From Stentor coeruleus (lineage: Eukaryota > Ciliophora > Heterotrichea > Heterotrichida > Stentoridae), in the NCBI GenBank assembly GCA_001970955.1, contig MPUH01000126.1, positions 36,260 to 100,259 of the forward strand: 64,000 bases of DNA, given 5' to 3'. A program made the translations under genes and the position numbers. The notes beneath the pieces are model-generated. The model was not told the DNA's origin. It ran no database searches and saw only the letters and a list, made by a program, of their open reading frames with translations. Below, piece after piece: positions 39,350-48,348 of the stretch. The stretch's first letter is position 1; the number at the start of each line of letters is the position of its first letter.

Positions 39350-42112
39350 TTAACCTTTCACTTCCTCATACAAAGGCAAATAAACTTCTTTTTCTGAACA
39401 TAAAGTAGCTTCAAGTTCACTAAAAACTAAATCAACATCTTGGTCATCTTTAATATAAAACATCAACCCACATTTCACATTATCAATCAATTCCTCAAAT
39501 TTCTTATATCCTAAAATCATACTAATAATAATCAAATTGATTCCAGAATCCTTAACTTTATTACAAACCTCTTCAAAACTTGCAATACTTCCTCTATCTT
39601 CTAAATCCGTGACAATAATCATCCATTCTTGTCTTTTATCTTCTGATTGACTACATCCATTATTCAAACTTAACTGCCTAAATCCCAATAAAATACTATC
39701 ATACAATAAAACCTTATCAGTCTTTATATTAAATTTCCTTAAATGTAAAAGATTTTCTGGGAGTTTCGTAAGATTGAATATAATTTTACGTTCTGAATGG
39801 AATTGTAATAATGATATTCTATCATCCTCTTTAAGTATAGACTTAATATGTTTACGTAAAATAAAAGATGCATAGCTTTCATATAAATTACTGCTCACAA
39901 TTAATATAACATCTTTTTTATCTGAAGCTTTATTTTGGAAAACCTTAATTTTTGGACATTTAACTAGATAATAATTAAATATCTCATTTAAAGCTATTAT
40001 AGCTCGATTACGAATTGAAGGTAAATATACAGGAAAGTCTTCTAATACTGATACAAAATACCAACAAGCATCTTGAGTTTCTCCATTATTCTTACAAATT
40101 AACCCTTTTATATATAAAAATCTTTGCATAAGTATATTCTTATCTAATATTGAAAAACAGCTCAAATAATTCTCAATAAACTTAACAAGGTCATAATTAT
40201 GTATTTTTTTCTCATAAAGTTCTTCAGTTATTTCTAAAACACATAATAAAAGCTCTTCTTCTTTACCATGATTAGTAAAAAACTCTAAGGCACTGTTTAA
40301 TAATACTAAAGCTTCTTTAATATTTTTCCCAGTTTTTATCATAGCATTAGCCAATTCAGCTTTCATTTTGGCTTTTGTGAATTTTTCAATTTGCCCAAGT
40401 TCATCAGCTAATTTTAAAGCCATATCTAAATACTCAACAGACTCTTCCCATAATTCTCCTTTATAAAACACATCACCAAGTCGCATATAACAAATTTCCA
40501 TACCTTTTTTATTACCGAATTTCGTAAAAAGGTTAAGTGCTTGAGAAATAACAAGTGTATTTTCAAATGCATCTTTACTTTTAAGATTTGAAAACCTCAT
40601 GACAACCCTTAATTCATCAAAAACTTTATATAAAGTTGCAATTTCAGGTGGTGAGGGTTTATAAGATTCTAAAATATCAATATCCAAATCTTGGTTTATC
40701 ATTCTTTTTAATATTATCAACAAATGGTCTATAGGGTAAAGTATTGAACCTGTTATTTTATATGTCCAAATAACAGAAAGTATAGCAATAATCACTAAAA
40801 GGCCTATATTCAAATATATATAAATACCCAAAATGCTATTTAATTTGCTTCTAAGGCTATCAAAAATTGACTCAACTTCAGATTTCTTCATAACAACCCC
40901 AACTGAACCCATATGATGCAATTTTGTATCCTGACTATTTATTATCATCATTACCGGGGTAACTGCAATCATCATTTCATCCCCATTTTTCTTATAATTT
41001 TTCACCTCAGTCCTTTCATTCATAAACAATGGGAGTATATGTTTTCTATAATATTTTTTCTCTTCTTCACTATCACATTCTAAATCAGTTATATTCATTG
41101 TTGGGGTTAAAGTTAAATTGTTTTTATAATAAATAATATTACCATTTGTATCTAAAATATAACTATAAGCTTTGTTTCCATATGGAATAAAAAGTATATC
41201 TTCTAATATTTTATCATTTAATAAATAATCAGCACAATAAACAAGAACTAGTTGGTCAGTTGTAAAATTCCATTGACCTCTACAAGTACTTTGTCCTCTT
41301 AATCCTATATCTTGAAATATATAAGGTGGTGTTATCAAAGCATTAGTACTCCTATAATTATTAGTAATTTTAAAAAATATTCGACAACGGGAATCATAAT
41401 AAGGTTCGAAATCAAGAGATGAATTTTTACAATATGAACATGTTGTGCAATTAGTTATTCCACTACAGTTTTTACTGTATACTTGAGAATTATAATTTGA
41501 ATATTTATTAGAAACACATCCATATTCAGAATAATTCACATATAAAGCTGGAAATCTATAAAAAAGTCCATCGTTTTGATAGACTATATAAGTTGAACTA
41601 AATGTTTCGTTTATATTTTGAGTACTTAGAGAAATAGCTTTTATTACAGTATTAAACACTAAAGAGTAATCGAGATTGGTCTTTTCTTTAGTTTCGGTAA
41701 AGTTTTGAGGACTGTACCATGTTGAAATGTTATAATTTTTAGACTCTGATGATTTTTTTTGTTGATATTCTTCATTATAATTGAAAGCATTTTGGTAAAT
41801 TGCCGTTCTATTCAAAGAAGTTTTAGCATTTAAGCTGTAAAAAAGATAACCCTCTATAATATCGCTAACTATAATAACACTGTTTAACATAACTTGTATA
41901 TAGCTTGTACTAGTTGTATTTGAGATAAGACTACTTACTTGTAAGATACTATTACGCTGATTACTAATCATCTTATCAGTATAAGTTTCTAGCATTTTTG
42001 GATAATAAAACCACAAAGGAAACATTGAAGAAGTCATAGTGAGGATAATTCCTATAAGCAAAGGTGTTATTACCACAAGGGAAATTTTTTTCCTAAGGCC
42101 AGATACTTTCAT
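39350..42112 (-). CDS. Membrane sensor-like protein: TM / extracellular / TM / HAMP-like / TPR / VWA
   Basis: The product is 920 aa. A TM segment lies at about 12-35. An extracellular region of ~390 residues follows, with a Cys cluster (CSGITNCTTCSYC) and a cache-like feel. A second TM (about 428-452) leads into a HAMP-like linker (ILYPIDHLLIILKRM), then TPR-type helical repeats (about 505-700) and a C-terminal von Willebrand A-like domain (about 735-905; VILIVSS...WMIIVTDLEDRG). The metal site is degenerate because the first Asp of DxSxS is Ser. The layout suggests signal reception at the cell surface with a cytosolic output scaffold. No kinase or cyclase is present. Confidence 0.85.
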   Translation of the reverse strand: MKVSGLRKKISLVVITPLLIGIILTMTSSMFPLWFYYPKMLETYTDKMISNQRNSILQVSSLISNTTSTSYIQVMLNSVIIVSDIIEGYLFYSLNAKTSLNRTAIYQNAFNYNEEYQQKKSSESKNYNISTWYSPQNFTETKEKTNLDYSLVFNTVIKAISLSTQNINETFSSTYIVYQNDGLFYRFPALYVNYSEYGCVSNKYSNYNSQVYSKNCSGITNCTTCSYCKNSSLDFEPYYDSRCRIFFKITNNYRSTNALITPPYIFQDIGLRGQSTCRGQWNFTTDQLVLVYCADYLLNDKILEDILFIPYGNKAYSYILDTNGNIIYYKNNLTLTPTMNITDLECDSEEEKKYYRKHILPLFMNERTEVKNYKKNGDEMMIAVTPVMMIINSQDTKLHHMGSVGVVMKKSEVESIFDSLRSKLNSILGIYIYLNIGLLVIIAILSVIWTYKITGSILYPIDHLLIILKRMINQDLDIDILESYKPSPPEIATLYKVFDELRVVMRFSNLKSKDAFENTLVISQALNLFTKFGNKKGMEICYMRLGDVFYKGELWEESVEYLDMALKLADELGQIEKFTKAKMKAELANAMIKTGKNIKEALVLLNSALEFFTNHGKEEELLLCVLEITEELYEKKIHNYDLVKFIENYLSCFSILDKNILMQRFLYIKGLICKNNGETQDACWYFVSVLEDFPVYLPSIRNRAIIALNEIFNYYLVKCPKIKVFQNKASDKKDVILIVSSNLYESYASFILRKHIKSILKEDDRISLLQFHSERKIIFNLTKLPENLLHLRKFNIKTDKVLLYDSILLGFRQLSLNNGCSQSEDKRQEWMIIVTDLEDRGSIASFEEVCNKVKDSGINLIIISMILGYKKFEELIDNVKCGLMFYIKDDQDVDLVFSELEATLCSEKEVYLPLYEEVKG

Positions 42113-42532
42113 AAAACTATTATAAATATGGCTTATGGAATGATATGATTTATTATATGCATAAAGTTGATAATCTTATGGATGCAATTTTTGAGAATAC
42201 TTTAAGTTTTTGACTAATACAATAGAGGAATTATGCTTAAGAAGTGTTTATGGGTTGAGATTTAAATTTTGTTGAAAAAATTACTTTCGTGTTGGAATTC
42301 CTTGGAGGCTTAAAAAAGATTTGCATCTAGAATAAAATCAGAAAAGTATGCTAAAATTATTATAAAATCAAATATAAGTTATTCTAGTCCAATATAACCA
42401 ATGACAATAATTAAAAGTTGGAACTATAATTATACCAATACCTAAACATCAAATCATCCATCCTTCCTTAAAAGTTAATCATTTCTCTAAAACCATTTTC
42501 TCATTAAAAACTTACTCTAAAATATCAAACTC
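42113..42532. other. Intergenic, no gene seen
   Basis: The 420 bp between two reverse-strand genes are G/T-rich on the left and A/C-rich on the right. No gene is supported. Confidence 0.5.
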
Positions 42533-43600
42533 CTACAACGGAATAATCACCACAGTTATATCATCCACAACATCTTGAGTTTCTTCTATCCATCTACTCC
42601 AAGCTAATTTCGCAATAGCATTAGCTGCAATCTCACAATTATTAACCTCTAACACTTTAGCCACCTCATAATTTTTAATAAATTCCCATACTCCATCCGA
42701 GCAAATAACAGCAAATTCATCATCACTAGTAATTCTATGTTCTTTTATATAAGGTTCACTAATAACCCCAATATTCCTAAACGCAATATCCCCAAAAGCT
42801 CTTGTAATAGCTAAACCTTGATTAGAATCCTTTGCTATAAATACTCTTTCAACTTCAGTTCCAAGAATTTTCTCAATATTCCCACCATTACGAAGAATTC
42901 TTGATTTTTCAATTGGATCTGAAGCTTTATGATCTGTTGTTAAAGGTAATGCTATGAGTTTATTTTGATACTTTTTTAATAACACTGCCCGAGAATCCCC
43001 AAGATGGCATGTAAACATAGAGTTTTTAGTTATTAATAAAACAGTAGCAGTACATCCTGAATACTGACAGTCTATGTTTATTTCTTTACATTTTCGTTTG
43101 ATGGAATCTTGAGTTTTGGCAAATGAGTTTTTTATACAGTCGACTGGATCAACACTCATTTCTATATCCTCCAATAAGATCTGAGGTAGAAATTTACATA
43201 CTTGTTCTGAGATTATATCACCGTTTTCTCCATGTCCATCAAAAACCCCAGCGAAAAGATAAGGGGGTTTCGAAATTATAGCCAAATTGTCTTGGTTCAT
43301 ATGGTCATTTAAACCTTTACGACATGTTAGTCCGATATTTTCACCGGAACATAAGTTTTTTGCCTCGTTTCCTATGTAATTTAGAGGCTTTTCTGAGAAA
43401 GGATCTTCATTTGGTGATGGGATAAGACCTTTTACCTCAAAAAAACAACTTGTGTATGGCTGGGATTTTTTTGTTTTGCAAATTTCAAAATTTACATTCA
43501 AGTCTGGGGTTAATGGGGAATATTCTTTTTTTGGTAGAATTTTTGTTGAGGTGTTGATTATGGCGTTTTGGTTTACGCTTTGGATTAAACAGGATCCCAT
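42533..43600 (-). CDS. PP2C-family Ser/Thr phosphatase
   Basis: The product is 355 aa without a visible intron. PP2C motifs are complete: RKGLNDHMNQDN, GVFDGHGENGD, SGCTATVLL, HLGDSRAVLL, TTDHKASDP, ITRAFGD, CSDGVWEF and the final DDITVVII. MGSCLIQ at the N-terminus is an N-myristoylation signal with a nearby Cys for palmitoylation, as in the PP2C at 17805. The two are paralogues by design but differ in intron content. A membrane-anchored phosphatase acting on signalling substrates is a reasonable inference. Confidence 0.95.
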   Translation of the reverse strand: MGSCLIQSVNQNAIINTSTKILPKKEYSPLTPDLNVNFEICKTKKSQPYTSCFFEVKGLIPSPNEDPFSEKPLNYIGNEAKNLCSGENIGLTCRKGLNDHMNQDNLAIISKPPYLFAGVFDGHGENGDIISEQVCKFLPQILLEDIEMSVDPVDCIKNSFAKTQDSIKRKCKEINIDCQYSGCTATVLLITKNSMFTCHLGDSRAVLLKKYQNKLIALPLTTDHKASDPIEKSRILRNGGNIEKILGTEVERVFIAKDSNQGLAITRAFGDIAFRNIGVISEPYIKEHRITSDDEFAVICSDGVWEFIKNYEVAKVLEVNNCEIAANAIAKLAWSRWIEETQDVVDDITVVIIPL

Positions 43601-43965
43601 TTAAAGTCTGAATTTATCACATATTGGAAAATGATGAATATAGATTGAAAATAATGTTTAAAGTTTATTGGAAGATTTTTATAATAAAGTTCGGATTGTA
43701 AAAATAGCTGGGAATACGAATGATAGTTTTATTGATTTTTTTATTTATAGTTATTCTTTTATTATTAACAAATGTTTTCCAATAACAATTTGATCATCCA
43801 AACTACCTTCCATATTTTATCATAAAACAAAAAATCAAACAAAAATAATCCAAAAACTAAAAAAAACTAAAATCTAATTCAAACAAATTCACATAAAATC
43901 CTTAAACATATTAAAAAACTAACAAATTATATGATAAAACAACCTAATAATTAAAATAGAAATCA
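43601..43965. other. Intergenic, no gene seen
   Basis: The 365 bp between two reverse-strand genes are G-richer on the left and A/C-rich, with almost no G, from about 43790. No gene is supported. Confidence 0.5.
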
Positions 43966-45210
43966 TTATCTCACACCAAATTCTTCATTCCACTTTTCAT
44001 AAAATGCTAATGAAGATTTAGGTACTGAAGGGCGTATAACCCTTATAGCATTTTCGAAATTTTTCTTTTTAATAAGAAATTTCTTACCTGAATTCAACTG
44101 TTTTTCACTTAATCCTCTTACTGAATCTAAAGCTGCCTCTTTACACAAAGCTGCAAGATCACTTCCAGAATACCCATCAGTAGCTTTAACAATATTTTTA
44201 ATATCTTTACCCGAAAGTTCTCCTCCATCTTTTAACAATGTATTTATAAGTATTTCTCGTGTTTCAGGATCTGGTAAAGGTATATAAATTCTTTTTGTTA
44301 ATCTTCTCCTTACAGCTTCATCAAGTTCTTGTGGTCGATTTGTAGCAGCTATTAACAATACTCTATCTTCACTATTTGACCCAACTCCATCCATTTGTAC
44401 AAGAAATTCTGTTTCAAGTCTTCGAGAAGCTTCATGTTGACTTTCTCCTCTTGATCCAAGTATTGAATCTACTTCATCAATAAATATTACTGAAGGTTGA
44501 TTTTTTCTAGCAACTGAAAACATAGCCCTAACTAGTTTTTCAGCATCTCCATAATTTTTTGATGTTAGACTTGCTGAACTCATATTTAAAAATGTTGCTC
44601 CACATTGTGAGGCAACAGCTTTTGCTAATAAAGTTTTACCAGTCCCTGGTGGTCCAAATAATAAAATACCTTTAGGTGGTGACCTTAATCCAGTATAAAT
44701 ATGTGGGTAGAGTAAGGGCTTAATAATAGCTTCTTGTAAAATATCTTTAGCTTGTGTCAATCCAGAAATACTTTCCCATGATATTTGAGGGCTTCTTTCT
44801 ATGATTTCACTTTCGATTTGTAATTCATAAGCATTGCTTTGAGTATTCTGAGGTGGAGATTTTATTCTGTTTGGCATTTGGCATCTAGAATTACTAATTG
44901 TCGTAAATGGTCTGATTAGAGCTTGTCCAAGTATGTTTGTATTTCTTATGTTGACTGTTGTTCTTTGTACTGGAGCTTCAGCGTAATTGTCCATAACATT
45001 TTTGCAATACTCAGCTTTTTTGAGTAAGTTCTCTATAACATGAATGGTTTGGGCTTGTCTTGCACCTGTTTGTTCAGACTTAAGTTTTAGTAAAGGTTCT
45101 AATACTTGCTTATAACACTCAAGGGCAGTTCTGTAGTTCTTTTGATCTGATTAGCGAATACCGTATAGTAAATTTGCAGTTTTGATTAGATCGTTTATGT
45201 TTGGCTCCAT
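43966..45210 (-). CDS. SPAST: Spastin-like microtubule-severing AAA ATPase (MIT + AAA)
   Basis: The exons (reverse strand) are 45162-45210 and 43966-45146; together they give about 409 aa. Splicing adds an N-terminal MIT-type helical hairpin (LIKTANLLYDQKNYRTALECYKQ) that the uninterrupted frame lacks. The AAA domain has GPPGTGKT (181-188), IDEVDS (239-244), ATNRPQELDEAVRRR and the C-terminal SVPKSSLAFYEKWNEEFG, all closest to spastin. It severs microtubules as a hexamer, and MIT domains bind ESCRT-III tails. The link between MIT and AAA is short compared with animal spastin. Confidence 0.93.
45147..45161 (-). other. 15-nt intron in spastin gene
   Basis: Reverse-strand GTATTCGCTAATCAG, phase 1, T9-A10; its TAA would end the first exon. 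Confidence 0.93.
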
Positions 45211-45408
45211 TTAAAATTTTTCAAAGTTTACCTTTATAAAGTATTTCTAAAAAAAAAACATTAGTCATTACCTAAAATTTAATATAATTTTCCTAAATAC
45301 AACCTCTATAATTCTCCCATAAAACTCATACAAAAAATATACTCTATTGCATCGAAACTATAATTTTTTTCTAACACAACCTCTTAAAAAACCTAAAAGC
45401 TTATCTAA

Positions 45409-47652
45409 CTAATTACCCTTCTTTTTCTTAGTCTCCACCAAGGTGACGATTCTATTAAAAACCTTATTCTCTCCTTTAGAATCAGGGTCTACAACAAAAT
45501 ATCCCACCCTCTCAAACTGGAACCTATCCTCAACAGCAACTCCAAGTAACCCTTTATGAATTTTTGCATTTTTCAACACCTTAAGCGAATTAGGATTCAA
45601 GTCACTAATCCAATCATCAATAGCAGCAGGGTTTAAACTCTTAAACAAATAATCATAAATCCTCACTTCACAATTAACAGCATCAACATCTGAAATCCAA
45701 TGTAAAACCCCTTTAGGCTTAGAAGCATCTTCAACAATTTCACAATCTAAACTTTCAATATCTTGACCATTTTTATTAACCTTCACACATTTCACTTTAA
45801 TCCCCAAATACTTCAACCCAACAACTTTATTCAAACTAAGGCCAAAGAAATTCTGGTTGTCCTGCTCAGAAAAGTCTGATTTTTCTATAAAAATAGTCTT
45901 AGTAACATTAACTTGATATTTCTGTTTTTCTGGGTTTTTAGGGTAACAAGGTATATCAAAAGCTTTTAATTCAGTGAAATTTATAAGATTTACTTGTAAT
46001 GGTTCAACAACAGCCATAGTCCTTGGAGCTTTTTCATCAAGTTCCTTTCTAATACAGTGTTCTAAAACATTAATATTAATAATATTTTCATTTCCACGTC
46101 TTGTAACCCCAACAGTATCTACAAATTCATTTATAGAATCAGCAGTATATCCTCTACGTCTAAGTCCATTAAGTGTTGGTAATCTAGGATCATCCCATCC
46201 ACTAACAAACTTTTCTTCAACTAATTTCTGAAGTTTTCTTTTAGACATGACCATTTGTGAAATATTCAACCTTGAATATTCCCATACTGAAGCCCTATAC
46301 ATATCAAGAGCTTCTAAAAGCCAATAATAAGAATCACGTCTGATTTCGAATTCAAGTGTACATAAAGAATGGGTTATATTTTCAATTGAATCTACAATAC
46401 AATGTTCAAAATCATATGTTGGATATAAACACCATAAATCCCCTGAATGTGGATGTGGGGTAAATTTTACTCTATAAGCTACAGGGTCTCTCATACAAGG
46501 GTTACTGCTTGACATATCAATTTTCATTCTTAAACAAGCTTCACCTTCAGCATAAAAACCTTTTCTCATCCTATCGAATTTCTTAATATTTTCATCAACA
46601 CCTGTATTCCTATATGGACTTTCTATTTTATTTGCCCTTTGTTCTTTTACAAGAGCCCAAGGCTGTTCATCAACATAAGCTTTTCCTCTTTTTATAAGTT
46701 CTACAGCTAAGTCGTACATATCTTGGAAGTAGTCTGAGGCATGAGTGATTTTCCAAGGTGTATATCCTAACCAAGCAACATTTCTTTTAATATTTTCTAT
46801 AAATTCTTCAGATTCTTTATCTGGATTAGTATCATCAAAACGTAAATATGTATGCCCATTGTTTTCTGAAGCCATATTAAAACTAAATCTCATAGCTTTA
46901 GCATGACCAATATGCAAATACCCATTTGGTTCTGGTGGGAATCTTGTCATAACTTTACCCCCAGTGAATTCTAAATGTTTTTTCATAAGTTCTTCTGAGT
47001 TCATTGCACTTTTAAGTTCTCTGCCAATACAAGTTGATAGTTTTTCTTTTTTCGCTGGTTCTTCAAACACTGCTGCAGGTTTTTTTTTCTTCATTTCCTC
47101 TTCACTAGGTTTAGCTCCAATTAAACTTTCTAATTTTTTTTCAATAATCTCCTTAGCGAGAACTGGACTTCCCCATTTATGGGCAACTTTTACACGTTTT
47201 AATAGATTTCCAACCAAGCTTTTATCAGACCAGCCGATTTCTTTGATTTTTTTCTCTTCAGAATGGATTAGTTCAGTAACAGTTGATTCGATTTGCTCTG
47301 CAGATACTGTAACTCCGATACCAGCAAAGGATTCTAGATCTTGGACTTGATATTCAGTATGAGAACGAAGGAATTCTGCTGCTGCTTCTAATTGTGGAAC
47401 ACTTGGAAGTCGTCCTGATACTATGTAATTTGTTAGAAGCTCTTGATGAGACTTTGTTGCTTTTTGAAGACTTGCTAGACTGTATAAGAGCTTTCCTTGG
47501 TCTGCTGTTGGGACAAAATTCTGGTGGCTTTTGGATAGGTTGATTACGTCGAGGAGCCTTTGAGTGAATTGGGGGTTCTTCAAAGTCTCGTCAGCTTTTT
47601 GTGCAGAGAGCCCTGCAAAGTGAATGAACAGGTCTTTTGTAGAGCTTTCCAT
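45409..47652 (-). CDS. QARS1: Glutaminyl-tRNA synthetase
   Basis: The product is 747 aa, the usual eukaryotic length. Residues 1-185 form the eukaryote-specific YqeY-like N-terminal domain, followed by a Lys-rich linker. The class I catalytic core has PEPNGYLHIGHAKA (HIGH, 247-250), the RFDDTNPDKE motif, and VMSKRKL as the KMSKS equivalent. The C-terminal beta-barrel anticodon-binding domain is complete. It charges tRNA-Gln in the cytosol. This is of interest for the code: UAA and UAG are stops here, so this enzyme needs to serve only CAA/CAG tRNAs, unlike in many ciliates. Confidence 0.98.
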   Translation of the reverse strand: MESSTKDLFIHFAGLSAQKADETLKNPQFTQRLLDVINLSKSHQNFVPTADQGKLLYSLASLQKATKSHQELLTNYIVSGRLPSVPQLEAAAEFLRSHTEYQVQDLESFAGIGVTVSAEQIESTVTELIHSEEKKIKEIGWSDKSLVGNLLKRVKVAHKWGSPVLAKEIIEKKLESLIGAKPSEEEMKKKKPAAVFEEPAKKEKLSTCIGRELKSAMNSEELMKKHLEFTGGKVMTRFPPEPNGYLHIGHAKAMRFSFNMASENNGHTYLRFDDTNPDKESEEFIENIKRNVAWLGYTPWKITHASDYFQDMYDLAVELIKRGKAYVDEQPWALVKEQRANKIESPYRNTGVDENIKKFDRMRKGFYAEGEACLRMKIDMSSSNPCMRDPVAYRVKFTPHPHSGDLWCLYPTYDFEHCIVDSIENITHSLCTLEFEIRRDSYYWLLEALDMYRASVWEYSRLNISQMVMSKRKLQKLVEEKFVSGWDDPRLPTLNGLRRRGYTADSINEFVDTVGVTRRGNENIININVLEHCIRKELDEKAPRTMAVVEPLQVNLINFTELKAFDIPCYPKNPEKQKYQVNVTKTIFIEKSDFSEQDNQNFFGLSLNKVVGLKYLGIKVKCVKVNKNGQDIESLDCEIVEDASKPKGVLHWISDVDAVNCEVRIYDYLFKSLNPAAIDDWISDLNPNSLKVLKNAKIHKGLLGVAVEDRFQFERVGYFVVDPDSKGENKVFNRIVTLVETKKKKGN

Positions 47653-48348
47653 TATATTTTTTATATACCTTCAAATGATCATCATATTATGGACTTAAAC
47701 TTGTTTTGTTGATGATAGAAAATTAGCTTTGGGTTTAAGGAAATTAGTTGATTTATAAAAGTTATTATGTGGGATAAGCTTTATTTATATTTTCTTTAAT
47801 AAAATACATCTATCACCCATCATCCACTTAAAATCCATAAAAACTCCAGCATAACACCATATCTGAAACAAACATTTTCCTATGCATCCTATCTAAAATA
47901 CTCTCTTATTCCACAAGCGAAATTCTAATAAACCGTATACCCAACATTATCCTCATTATTCAAAACTCTACTTTATCAGAAACTTTACTAACTCCTAAAG
48001 ATATAGACACATAGCAAATCCTTAGGATATTAATTTTTTCACACATTTCAACAACTCCTCCTGAGCTATTTTGGAAAAGGTTTCTTTCATATATACAATG
48101 AAGACAAATAAATCCACTCATATTTTCTCCAACTCCAGTTTCAAGGGAAACTTTAGATTTTTTATAATAATATAAATATAGTATATTTATCAACTTAAAT
48201 AAAATTCAACCTTTCTTCATATCAAAATCAACCACAAAAACTCCAAAACAAGCAAATTCATTACCTAAAAAAGCCTGATCTAAATCATTCCACAAACCCC
48301 AAATAAACTCGCAACTTCAAAAAAATCATAAATTACTACAATGAAAAA
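47653..48348. other. Intergenic, no gene accepted
   Basis: The 696 bp lie between two reverse-strand genes; the right part is A/C-rich on the + strand. A 77-codon reverse frame at 47960-48193 is low-complexity and ends in TGA, so I do not accept it. Confidence 0.5.

Noticed and set aside
47960-48193. 77-codon reverse open frame
   Set aside because: Low-complexity, lies in the skewed part of an intergenic gap, and ends in TGA, which real genes here do not use.
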